A program made the position numbers and the translations under genes. From Candidatus Latescibacterota bacterium (GTDB lineage: Bacteria > Latescibacterota > UBA2968 > GCA-2709665): DNA of 18,568 nucleotides. The notes below the pieces were generated by a model. That model did no database searches and was not told the DNA's origin. It saw nothing but the letters and a program-made list of their open reading frames with translations. Within the stretch, counting starts at the first letter, position 1. Each line of letters opens with the position of its first letter. Below are positions 8,266 to 15,802 of this stretch, piece after piece. Location: NCBI GenBank assembly GCA_012271065.1, contig JAAXHE010000321.1, positions 1-18,568 on the forward strand, read 5' to 3'.

Positions 8266-9356
8266 CGGCCAAGCTCCTCCTTCAATCGACGGCCGACGAT
8301 CTCCTCATCGCCGGGCGTCAGCGTCATCGGATCCACCACGATTCCACTCCCGCTTGAACGGACCACTACCGGCGGTTCCCCTTCCCGCATCGCCCGTATC
8401 ACCCGGAGGGTTTCACTTTCATCGAGATCAACGTACGCCCTGGGTGCGAAATCGGGAGAAGCCTGCTGGCCCTCGCCCAATACATACGTTGTGGCGCCGG
8501 GTACCTCCGCCACGAGTTCCACCACCCGCTTCGCCTGGCGATGCCAGGTTGTCCGGTCCTCCTCGTCGCTCCCGTCCAGAAACAGGTCCACCGCCGCCAG
8601 CAGCCCGAGGATCTCTTCCTTGCCAACCTTCATGCCGCGGCCCACGGCGCTGAACGGACTGGCATTCAACCGGACCGCGTCCACGTAATCGCTCTTTCCC
8701 AGGACCAGACCCGTACACTGGGGGCCCCGAAGACCCTTGCCGCCGCTGAATACAACCAGGCTCGCGCCGACGCCCGCAACCTCCGTGAGATTTGTCCTGG
8801 GCGGAAGCTGCGCCGCGGCGTCTACCACCACCGGGACTCCCATCCGGTCGGCCCCGGCAACCACCTCTTCGAGCTGCGCCTTACTCTGCGTACCCAGGAA
8901 GTGGACCACGGCCGCCGTCCGCTCCGTGATCCCGCCCAGGATGTCCCCGACCGCCACCTCGGTCCTGCTGCCCACCCGAACCAGCCTGCCGCCGCAGACC
9001 TCGATCCCCTGATGAATATAGGTATGGGAGTCCACGAGACTGACCACGAACTCATTCCGCCAGCCTTCGGTATGCGGCAATGCCCGTGCCCTCTTCTCGT
9101 CCGTACCCGTCAGGCAGGCTGCCGCGCACAGCTGCATGCCGCTTGCTGCGCCGCACGACACGAACGCCGCCTCGACGCCGATCTTTCCTGCCAGGTACCG
9201 GCCCGCCCGTTCGTTCAGTTCCGGAAGATCGACGAACGCTCCCGCCGCCGCCTGCATGGCATCCAGCACTTCGGCCGGCATCAGACTTCCGCCGAGGGTC
9301 GTGATCGTTCCGCTGGCGTTAATGAACGGTTTTACACCAAGGTCGCTGTAGTTCAT
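8262..9356 (-). CDS. SelA-like PLP-dependent enzyme (DgaE-type lyase candidate)
   Basis: The 364-residue protein has the aspartate-aminotransferase fold of the SelA/cystathionine-like group. It shows NASGTITTLGGSLMP near the N-terminus, a cofactor-binding aspartate in VVVDAAAQLPP (Asp179) and the Schiff-base lysine in FSGGKGLRGPQ (Lys207). True bacterial selenocysteine synthase SelA is about 460 residues with an N-terminal tRNA-binding domain that is missing here. No selC, selB or selD is nearby. SelA-like catabolic enzymes such as DgaE (2-amino-2-deoxy-gluconate-6-phosphate ammonia-lyase) are better models. A longer in-frame reading would overlap the creatininase gene; ATG 9356, six bases after GGAG, avoids this. 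ATG 9359 is an alternative. Confidence 0.82.
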   Translation of the reverse strand: MNYSDLGVKPFINASGTITTLGGSLMPAEVLDAMQAAAGAFVDLPELNERAGRYLAGKIGVEAAFVSCGAASGMQLCAAACLTGTDEKRARALPHTEGWRNEFVVSLVDSHTYIHQGIEVCGGRLVRVGSRTEVAVGDILGGITERTAAVVHFLGTQSKAQLEEVVAGADRMGVPVVVDAAAQLPPRTNLTEVAGVGASLVVFSGGKGLRGPQCTGLVLGKSDYVDAVRLNASPFSAVGRGMKVGKEEILGLLAAVDLFLDGSDEEDRTTWHRQAKRVVELVAEVPGATTYVLGEGQQASPDFAPRAYVDLDESETLRVIRAMREGEPPVVVRSSGSGIVVDPMTLTPGDEEIVGRRLKEELGR

Positions 9357-9396
9357 CATGTTCTCCACTGGTTCTGATGAATGAAAGCCGTGCCGC

Positions 9397-10179
9397 TTAA
9401 GCGTACGGGAAATCGCTATTCCTGTCCGCCCTGGACAGTTCGACCAGAAACCTGCCCGTACCCTCAATGCTTGAATCGATGACGATCCTGCCCTTCTCAC
9501 GGGATGCACGGGTTGCGTCTCCGCCGGCGGACGCCGGCATGTAAAGATGCCAGGGCCTGACGAAGTCAACCTGGAATTCCGTCAGGACCGTCAGCGACGG
9601 CTGCATCCGCGGATTGTCGCCGATTTTTGTTTCATGGACGAGGTCGGGCCGCAGATAGAGCATTTGTGACGTCTCCTCCTCGCCCGCGTGGTCGCTCGGC
9701 TCTTCGCAGACCTCCCGCGCCTCCCGCGACGCGCAGGAAGAAGCCTGTATCATGCAGACGAAAGCACCGTCTTCGGCGGCCAGATCTCGCATTGCCGCCC
9801 GGATCACGTCCGGATTGCCTCCGTGTGCATTGACGAATACCACCTTCCCGATACCATCCGCCTCGCACATGTTTACGAGGTCCTTCAGCAGGGCCATAAA
9901 CGTTGACACACGCATGCGGCAGGCGAAAGGAAAGGCGCGAAAGTTGTTGTTCAGGGTGACCCGGACGGTGGGCAGGCAAACCACGCTTCCGCCCTGGCTG
10001 TTCGCCGCCCGCGTGGCGCCGTAGGCGATCGCCTCCGCGCGATAGCTGTCCGTACCGTATGGCAGCGCGGGGCCGTGCGGTTCCGTTGACCCGACCGGAA
10101 TCACGGCAACGTCCGGCTTCAGCCCCCGGACCTGATCGATCGTCATTTCTTCCAGAATACCCGAGTAGTTTTCCGCCAT
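9397..10179 (-). CDS. Creatininase-family amidohydrolase
   Basis: The 260-residue protein fits the creatininase family, metal-dependent hydrolases of cyclic or linear amides (creatinine, formamidopyrimidines, some peptide-derived cofactor precursors). Metal-site motifs are V-G-S-T-E-P-H-G (Glu33, His35), YGTDSY (Asp44), VNAHGGN (His119) and DHAGEEETS (Glu167, Glu169). An in-frame extension to 10269 exists, but GGAGG five bases before ATG 10179 marks the probable start and gives the usual family length. It is the first gene of the minus-strand operon, 40 bases before the SelA-like gene and about 100 bases downstream of a sigma70-like promoter. True creatininase activity is not implied: creatinine-pathway partners (creatinase, sarcosine oxidase) are absent. 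Confidence 0.88.
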   Translation of the reverse strand: MAENYSGILEEMTIDQVRGLKPDVAVIPVGSTEPHGPALPYGTDSYRAEAIAYGATRAANSQGGSVVCLPTVRVTLNNNFRAFPFACRMRVSTFMALLKDLVNMCEADGIGKVVFVNAHGGNPDVIRAAMRDLAAEDGAFVCMIQASSCASREAREVCEEPSDHAGEEETSQMLYLRPDLVHETKIGDNPRMQPSLTVLTEFQVDFVRPWHLYMPASAGGDATRASREKGRIVIDSSIEGTGRFLVELSRADRNSDFPYA

Positions 10180-10184
10180 CCAGA

Positions 10185-10189
10185 CCTCC
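10185..10189 (-). promoter_or_regulatory. Ribosome binding site for the creatininase-family gene
   Basis: GGAGG on the minus strand lies five bases before ATG 10179. It decides against the 30-codon N-terminal extension that an upstream in-frame ATG at 10269 would allow. Confidence 0.7.
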
Positions 10190-10280
10190 GGTGAAGAACG
10201 GTGTTCCGTCCCCAAAAAGACGCCCCATTCGCCCGGCGATTCAAGCGATCTGCTTCCCGGACGGAACACCCGGCGAGCAC

Positions 10281-10309
10281 AAGATAGGCCCGCGTCCCGA
10301 CCCTGTCAA
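10281..10309 (-). promoter_or_regulatory. Sigma70-like promoter of the catabolic operon
   Basis: On the minus strand a perfect TTGACA (10309-10304) is followed by exactly 17 bases and then TATCTT (10286-10281), four of six matches to TATAAT including the key first A and last T. Predicted transcription would start near 10274, about 95 bases before the creatininase start codon. Confidence 0.6.
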
Positions 10310-10380
10310 GATGTCGCGGGTCGGGAGCTTGCGCCACGTGTGTCCCTGCGCCAAAATCGTTCTCACACACAGACTTTTGC

Positions 10381-10409
10381 TTGACCCTGATTTGTGGATT
10401 CGGTAAATT
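10381..10409 (+). promoter_or_regulatory. Sigma70-like promoter of the aroC operon
   Basis: TTGACC (10381-10386), a 17-base spacer and TAAATT (10404-10409) match the consensus in five and five of six positions. Predicted transcription would start around 10416, giving a leader of about 72 bases before the aroC ATG at 10488. Confidence 0.6.
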
Positions 10410-10487
10410 GAGGCCGTTTCCGGCGGGGCGGGACGACGGCTTCGCGAGCCGGAAATCCGGAAGAATTCAGCCAGGAGCGAACGGCGC

Positions 10488-11579
10488 ATGGGCAACACAT
10501 TCGGTCACCTCTTCCGCATCACCACCTGGGGCGAGTCCCACGGCGGCGGCGTGGGCGTCGTAATTGACGGCTGCCCGCCCAATCTCGAAATAACGTCGGT
10601 GGAGATCCAGACCGAACTGGACCGGCGCAGACCCGGCCAGAGCAGGATTACCACCCAGCGAAAGGAAGAAGACCGGGTCGAAATCCTCTCTGGCGTCTTC
10701 GAAGGAAGGACCCTTGGCACGCCGATCTCACTGATTGTGCTGAACCGGGACGCCCGATCCAGAGACTACGAGGAGATGCGGGTAAAATACCGCCCCTCCC
10801 ACGCCGACTACACCTACCAGGCAAAATACGGAGTTCGCGACTGGAAAGGCGGCGGGCGGGCAAGTGCGAGAGAGACAATCGGCCGCGTGGCTGCGGGGGC
10901 GATCGCGCGAAAAATCCTGCATCAGACGCTGGGGGTTGAGGTCCTTGCCTTTGTCAAACGCGTTCGCGGTCTGGAGGCAGACATCGATCCCGACGTGGTG
11001 ACGCGGGACCAGATCGAATCCAACATCGTCCGCTGCCCCGATTCCAGGATCGCCGATCAGATGATCGAACAGATCGAACAGGCCCGCAAAGACGGCGACT
11101 CCCTCGGAGGCGTCGTGGAAGCCGTAGCGCGCAACGTGCCGCCTGGCCTGGGGGAACCCGTATTCGACAAACTGGAAGCCAACCTGGGTAAAGCCATCCT
11201 TTCTCTGCCGGCCTGCAAGGGATTCGAAATCGGATCCGGTTTCGCAGGCACGAAACTCACCGGTTCCAGCCACAACGATCCGTTCTACAACGACGGAGAA
11301 AGGATACGCACGCGCACCAACCGGTCGGGCGGTGTTCAGGGCGGGATCTCCAACGGCGAGAACATCGTGGTCCGTGCCGCATTCAAACCGACCGCAACCA
11401 TCCTCAGGACTCAGGAAACCGTGGATATCCACGGTAAACCAGCCACGTTATCGGGCCGAGGCCGCCACGATCCCTGCGTCCTGCCCCGCGCGGCGCCGAT
11501 GGTCGAATCCATGATCGCGCTCGTCCTGGCCGACCACCATCTTCTCCACAGGGCCCGATGCGAAACCCGCGGGACCTGA
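10488..11579 (+). CDS. aroC: Chorismate synthase
   Basis: AroC catalyses the last shikimate step, 5-enolpyruvylshikimate-3-phosphate to chorismate, using reduced FMN. The 363-residue protein is full length. All three classical signatures are present: [17 protein letters not shown] (from residue 15), the long [14 protein letters not shown]...[10 protein letters not shown] block (about 104-130), and [16 protein letters not shown] near 270-290. [24 protein letters not shown] is also characteristic. AGGAGC nine bases before the ATG supports the start. It is the first gene of the plus-strand unit, driven by the promoter at 10381-10409. No other shikimate gene is in the window. The identification is secure. 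Confidence 0.97.
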   Translation: MGNTFGHLFRITTWGESHGGGVGVVIDGCPPNLEITSVEIQTELDRRRPGQSRITTQRKEEDRVEILSGVFEGRTLGTPISLIVLNRDARSRDYEEMRVKYRPSHADYTYQAKYGVRDWKGGGRASARETIGRVAAGAIARKILHQTLGVEVLAFVKRVRGLEADIDPDVVTRDQIESNIVRCPDSRIADQMIEQIEQARKDGDSLGGVVEAVARNVPPGLGEPVFDKLEANLGKAILSLPACKGFEIGSGFAGTKLTGSSHNDPFYNDGERIRTRTNRSGGVQGGISNGENIVVRAAFKPTATILRTQETVDIHGKPATLSGRGRHDPCVLPRAAPMVESMIALVLADHHLLHRARCETRGT

Positions 11580-11609
11580 TCAAGCTTCCAGACGCCTTAT
11601 ACGGTTGCG

Positions 11610-13289
11610 ATGACCGACAGTTCAATCACTATGGATCCACGGATCTTCACATGTAATAAAAATGGCCGCCCTCACGTCTATCGCTTTCCCTGGAAGAACT
11701 TCACGCACCTTCTTCGGCACAGGGTATCGCGTGGCGAAAATCACGCGGCCATCATCTTTCGCGACCTGGACCGGAAAGAACGGTCGATTATCACGTACGG
11801 AGACCTTGGCCGGCAAACGGCCGCGCTTGCGGACCGGCTTCACGTTGACTATGGCATCGGCCCCGGAGACCGCGTATCCCTGGCCATGCCCAATTGTCCC
11901 GAAGTCCTCCTGATCACCCAGGCACTCTTCCGCCTCAGCGCGACCGCGGTCCCGCTGGATCTCCGGCGCGACGCGCCGGAACGCAAACGATACAAGCTCG
12001 AAGACTCGAACGTCAAATTGCTGTGCGTCCTCCCTGACGACCTGGATTCAGAACGGAAGGTCGCGCCGGAGATCCCGATTGCGGCCACGGACGGCCTGCT
12101 GTCGGGCGACGTTGATCGGTCCACCGACCTCGAGCCGGAGTGGAGCGGCGACGTCATCGGGGAACAGACCACGGGGATCATCCTCTACACATCCGGAACA
12201 ACCGGCAAGCCCAAGGGCGTCCTGCTCACAAGGCAGAGCATCGCAAGCAATGCGGATGGCATCGGCCGGTGGCTGCATTTCGACGAACACGAACGCCTGA
12301 GCCTGGTCCTGCCGCTGCATCACGTGAATTCAACCGTGTTCTCGATAGCGCTGTTCATGGCTGGTGGAACGCTCATTCTCAACTCCCGCTACAGCGCCTC
12401 GAATTTCTGGCCTGTGATCGCAGAAGAGAAAGCCACCTCAAGCAGCATAGTCCCGACGATCATGCGAGACCTTCTTGCCGACGCCGACGCGTTCGACGCG
12501 GCCGGACACGACATTTCCGCACTGAAAAAGATCATGATCGGCAGCGCGCCCGTTCCCGCGGGCCCCGCCGTCCGTTTTCACGATCGATTCGGGGTACGCC
12601 TGATCCAGGGCTACGGCACCACCGAAGTCAGCCTGCGGGTGACCGGCGTTCCGCCCGACCTGCCCGATGACGAATACAGGGTGGCTCTGGAACAGAACGC
12701 CGCGGGCGTCGAACTGGACAACAACAATATCCGCCTCGATGGCGATCCGCCGCCCGGCGAAGCGGGTGAAATTCTGGTTCGCGGGCCGGTCGTATCCGGT
12801 GGCTACCTCAACCAGCCCGGAGCCACGGAGGAAGTCTTCCGGAACGGCTGGTTTCACACCGGCGATATCGGGCTCCGGCGCACCATCGGCGGCCGGGATT
12901 ACTACGTCGTACACAGCCGAAAGAAGGAAATCGTTATCAAGGGCGGCGTGAACATCTCGCCTATAGCGGTTGAAAACGCCCTCGTGGAAGCCTTTCCCGA
13001 TCTCGCCGCGGCCTACGTCACGGGCCTGGAGGACGAACGCTGGGGACAGGACGTTTGCGCCGCGCTGGTCTTCCGCAACGGGATGGCGCCCGAAATGCAG
13101 GAGGAAGCAGCCAGGCGTATACTCGACGCGGGACGAGCGGGGGCCGTGGCGAACCTGAGTCCATTCGAAGCACCCTTCAAGACCATACCATTCGATCCGG
13201 ACCGCCTGCCGATGACTTCCACGGGAAAGGTCCAGCGTAGCGTCCTGCGGGAAATCGTACAGGAAATCGTGAACCGGCAGAACGCGTAA
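11610..13289 (+). CDS. AMP-forming acyl-CoA synthetase/ligase (ANL superfamily)
   Basis: The 559-residue protein has the complete ANL adenylation core, which activates a carboxylate with ATP and usually transfers it to CoA. Motifs in order: P-loop YTSGTTGKPKG (193-203), YGTTEVS with the conserved Glu (about 335-341), WFHTGD (Asp419 binding ribose hydroxyls), the hinge SRKKEIVIKGGVNISP, and the C-terminal catalytic lysine in TSTGKVQR (Lys540). No carrier-protein or condensation domain is fused, so a standalone acid-CoA ligase is likelier than a peptide synthetase module. It lies 30 bases after aroC and 35 before a hydroxyacid dehydrogenase. No clear Shine-Dalgarno supports the ATG at 11610; ATG 11631 is possible. 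The acid substrate (fatty, aryl or dicarboxylic) cannot be assigned. Confidence 0.9.
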   Translation: MTDSSITMDPRIFTCNKNGRPHVYRFPWKNFTHLLRHRVSRGENHAAIIFRDLDRKERSIITYGDLGRQTAALADRLHVDYGIGPGDRVSLAMPNCPEVLLITQALFRLSATAVPLDLRRDAPERKRYKLEDSNVKLLCVLPDDLDSERKVAPEIPIAATDGLLSGDVDRSTDLEPEWSGDVIGEQTTGIILYTSGTTGKPKGVLLTRQSIASNADGIGRWLHFDEHERLSLVLPLHHVNSTVFSIALFMAGGTLILNSRYSASNFWPVIAEEKATSSSIVPTIMRDLLADADAFDAAGHDISALKKIMIGSAPVPAGPAVRFHDRFGVRLIQGYGTTEVSLRVTGVPPDLPDDEYRVALEQNAAGVELDNNNIRLDGDPPPGEAGEILVRGPVVSGGYLNQPGATEEVFRNGWFHTGDIGLRRTIGGRDYYVVHSRKKEIVIKGGVNISPIAVENALVEAFPDLAAAYVTGLEDERWGQDVCAALVFRNGMAPEMQEEAARRILDAGRAGAVANLSPFEAPFKTIPFDPDRLPMTSTGKVQRSVLREIVQEIVNRQNA

Positions 13290-13324
13290 CACCATTAAGA
13301 AGCTGTCCTAAAACGAGGGAATGC

Positions 13325-14317
13325 ATGCAAAAGAGAATCCTGTTGTCCGCCAACATGCGGAACCCCGAATTCGACTCGGACTGCCGCCGGCAGGGGCTGG
13401 ATGGACTGGCCAGGCTTGCAAGCTTGGATTACTATTCGGGCGAACTGACTGAAGACGAAGCCGACGGCGTGGTTGGCGTTATCGCAAGTTCCTCGCATAT
13501 TCACGAGAGCTTCTACGAAGCCGCAACGGAACTGCGAATCATCTCCCGATGGGGCGTCGGTTACGAGAAAGTCAACCTCGATGCGGCCACACGGCACGGC
13601 GTGATCGTCACCATCGCTCCGGAACACCTGGTCACGGTGGCCGAATACACCATTGCCCAGTGGATGGCGACGTTGAAGCGCGTCTACACCCTGAACCAGC
13701 TCTCCCACAGCGGTGACTTCTCTCTCATCAGAACCTACGAAGCCGCGGAAACCACGCTTGGCCTTTACGGATTCGGGCGCATCGGCCAGGCCGTCGCCGA
13801 ACGCGCGAAACCGCTTCTGGGCGACAGGGGGCGCCTGCTCGTCTACGACGTCCGCCCTGACATCGCCGAACTCGCGTCGCAGTACGGGGCGGAGCCGGTC
13901 GGCGATCCAATCGACCTGTTCAGGGAATGCGCCACCGTCTCCCTGCACGTATCCGGTGCGGACGCCATTGTCACCTACGATCTGCTCTGCGCCATGCCGC
14001 CCCACGCTTCCCTGATCAACCCCTCGAGGGGAACTCTGGTGGACGACGTTGCCGTCAACCGCGCCATTGTCGAAGAACGACTCTGGTACTACGTTGTAGA
14101 CGACCCGGTAGACGGCCCGCGCGCCATCCACAAGGGGCACCCACGTATCATCTGTACCAATCACAACGCCGGCATGACCGACGCTTCGGCGGTGCGCCTG
14201 GACCACCGGACCTACGGCCAGGTCACCGACGCCCTGGAGGGTCGGGAACCCGCGCACATCATCAATCCGGACGTGCTGAGTCACCCCAGGGTCAGATCCT
14301 GTCTTGGCACGGCCTAG
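13325..14317 (+). CDS. Divergent D-2-hydroxyacid dehydrogenase family protein
   Basis: The 330-residue protein has the two-domain D-2-hydroxyacid dehydrogenase fold. The substrate-side signature IISRWGVGYEKVNLDAATRHGV, the Rossmann motif G-F-G-R-I-G (149-154), catalytic Arg235 (NPSRGTLVDD) and His280 (TNHNAG) are present. The usual catalytic glutamate region (D-V-x-x-x-E-P in relatives) reads VVDDPVDGP at 257-265, with no glutamate. Activity may therefore be altered or may rely on an aspartate. GAGGGA upstream supports the ATG. It shares only the fold with the CtBP-like dehydrogenase at 3500-4474 and is clearly a different branch. Placement after an acyl-CoA synthetase hints at a hydroxy/keto acid route. 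Family confident, substrate unknown. Confidence 0.85.
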   Translation: MQKRILLSANMRNPEFDSDCRRQGLDGLARLASLDYYSGELTEDEADGVVGVIASSSHIHESFYEAATELRIISRWGVGYEKVNLDAATRHGVIVTIAPEHLVTVAEYTIAQWMATLKRVYTLNQLSHSGDFSLIRTYEAAETTLGLYGFGRIGQAVAERAKPLLGDRGRLLVYDVRPDIAELASQYGAEPVGDPIDLFRECATVSLHVSGADAIVTYDLLCAMPPHASLINPSRGTLVDDVAVNRAIVEERLWYYVVDDPVDGPRAIHKGHPRIICTNHNAGMTDASAVRLDHRTYGQVTDALEGREPAHIINPDVLSHPRVRSCLGTA

Positions 14318-14366
14318 CCGAATCGACGACGGGTGTCGCGTCCGTCTGCCCCAGATCGCTACTGCC

Positions 14367-14684
14367 ATGCGCGGCCTCATCTCCATTCTCTTTCGCCTGC
14401 CCCAATATGTCAGACTGTCCTGGCGTCTGATGAAAGACCCGCGCGTACCGTGGTACAGCAAACTGCTGGTCTACCTGGTCATTCTCTACGGGATTTCGCC
14501 GGTGGACCTGTTGCCGGAGGCGTTGTTCCCCCACCTGGGGTATGGCGAAGATATCCTGTTGTTCCTGCTGGCGTTGCAGCAGTTGATCAGAAGCAGCCCG
14601 CCGGACGTCGTCAAAGGGCACGCCAGCGATATTGCGGAAGAGAAACGTCGCCGGAAAGAAGACCGTCCCGGTGCGGCGACGTGA
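14367..14684 (+). CDS. DUF1232 (YkvA-like) membrane protein
   Basis: The 105-residue protein matches the DUF1232 family: DPRVPWYSKLLVYLVILYGISPVDLLPEALFPHLGYGEDILLFLLALQQLI (about 24-74) contains the hallmark Y-x-x-S-P-x-D-L-x-P and the following G-x-x-(D/E)-D. Two hydrophobic stretches (about 33-49 and 62-74) suggest membrane association; the tail is basic and charged. Function of the family is not established. An in-frame TTG at 14304 would overlap the end of the dehydrogenase and add 21 residues without family similarity, so ATG 14367 is preferred, though no strong Shine-Dalgarno is seen. It ends 18 bases before mutY. Confidence 0.8.
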   Translation: MRGLISILFRLPQYVRLSWRLMKDPRVPWYSKLLVYLVILYGISPVDLLPEALFPHLGYGEDILLFLLALQQLIRSSPPDVVKGHASDIAEEKRRRKEDRPGAAT

Positions 14685-14702
14685 GGTTCACCACCAGACG
14701 AC

Positions 14703-15791
14703 ATGGCGATCAAACCATCCAAACGTGCAGCGATAAAACGAGGCCTGCTCGCCTGGTATCGGCGGGAGAAGCGGGATCTTCCGTGGCGAGACACGACCGA
14801 TCCATACCACGTCCTGCTCTCCGAGTTCATGCTGCAGCAGACACAGGTCGAGACCGTTATTCCCTACTACACGCGTTTCCTGAGAGATTTTCCGACCGTT
14901 CACGCTCTCGCAAGTACACCGCGGGACCGGGTTCTCAAGGCCTGGGAGGGCCTTGGATACTATACCCGGGCCCGAAATCTCCACAGGACGGCCCAGTACA
15001 TCGTGGAAAGGCATGGCGGCGCCGTGCCGGATGTTTATGACGAACTCGCCTCACTGCCCGGTTTTGGCCCCTACACAACGGCCGCGGTCCTGAGCATTGC
15101 CTACGACCGGGACTATGCCGTACTCGACGGCAACGTCATCCGCGTACTGTGCCGCCTCTTCGGAATTCAGGACGACGTGGGCCAAACCCGCACCAGAGCG
15201 AATCTCCAGAAGCTGGCGGACAACCTGCTGCACAGCGGCGACGCCGGCGAGCACAACCAGGCGATAATGGAACTTGGCGCGACGGTCTGCCGCCCGCGGG
15301 CGCCTCGCTGTGGGTCCTGCCCCGTAAACGGACATTGCGCCGCGTTTCGCGCCGGCATCGCGGATTCGCTCCCGGTCAAAGCACGAAAGAAACCGCGTCC
15401 TCATTACATCCTGGGCGTTGGAATCGTATCCTGGAAAGACTGCGTCCTGATCGCCCGGCGGCCTGAAAACGGACTTCTCGGCGGGCTCTGGGAATTCCCC
15501 TCGGCCCGTCAGACGGACGAAGAGTCGTTGAGTGATACCTGTATTCGTGCCGTACGCGAGGCAGCCGGCGTAGACGCGGCCGTTCGGAACCGGTTCAGAA
15601 CCGTCAAACACGCATTTACCCATTTCAGCGTGACCATGCACGCCTTTCAATGCGACTATACGGGCGGAGAAGCGCGCGCGCGCAACTGCTCTGACGTGAG
15701 ATGGGTCTCGCCTGAGAGTCTGGAAGACTATGCTTTCTCGAGGGCGAACCGAAAACTCATCGAATACCTGGGGCAGGCGGAGTTGATTTGA
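14703..15791 (+). CDS. mutY: A/G-specific adenine DNA glycosylase MutY
   Basis: MutY removes adenine mispaired with 8-oxoguanine. The 362-residue protein has the helix-hairpin-helix glycosylase core with catalytic Glu41 (SEFMLQQTQVETV), hairpin LPGFGPYTTAAVLSIAY, catalytic Asp142 (VLDGNVIRVLCR), and the [4Fe-4S] cluster C-x6-C-x2-C-x5-C at Cys196, 203, 206 and 212. The C-terminal part (about 225-355) resembles the Nudix-like 8-oxoG recognition domain, with GLLGGLWEFPS and VKHAFTHFSVTMHAF, where the histidines near 300 match the family's F-T-H element. The length is normal and all key residues are present. It lies 11 bases before the SDR gene start, so the two are probably cotranscribed. Confidence 0.96.
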   Translation: MAIKPSKRAAIKRGLLAWYRREKRDLPWRDTTDPYHVLLSEFMLQQTQVETVIPYYTRFLRDFPTVHALASTPRDRVLKAWEGLGYYTRARNLHRTAQYIVERHGGAVPDVYDELASLPGFGPYTTAAVLSIAYDRDYAVLDGNVIRVLCRLFGIQDDVGQTRTRANLQKLADNLLHSGDAGEHNQAIMELGATVCRPRAPRCGSCPVNGHCAAFRAGIADSLPVKARKKPRPHYILGVGIVSWKDCVLIARRPENGLLGGLWEFPSARQTDEESLSDTCIRAVREAAGVDAAVRNRFRTVKHAFTHFSVTMHAFQCDYTGGEARARNCSDVRWVSPESLEDYAFSRANRKLIEYLGQAELI

Positions 15792-15802
15792 GAGAAACGA
15801 CC

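Larger units (their letters stand above)
10180..10487. other. Divergent intergenic control region
   Basis: This 308-base gap separates the minus-strand catabolic operon from the plus-strand aroC operon and contains no convincing gene. It holds one promoter-like element facing each way (see separate entries), leaders of roughly 95 and 72 bases, and a 71-base stretch between the two -35 boxes. That stretch carries a direct repeat TGCGCCA (10330-10336, 10347-10353) and an inverted GTGTGT/ACACAC pair (10338-10343, 10365-10370) that could be operators. No riboswitch or leader peptide was recognised. Confidence 0.55.

Noticed and set aside
9357..9569. 70-codon N-terminal extension of the SelA-like gene
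   Set aside because: It would overlap the end of the creatininase gene in another frame, and the family-like sequence begins only at MNYSDLGVKPFINASGT.
13295..14461. A 388-codon minus-strand open frame opposite the divergent hydroxyacid dehydrogenase
   Set aside because: The plus strand has a Rossmann motif, catalytic Arg and His and a ribosome site; the minus-strand translation resembles no family.
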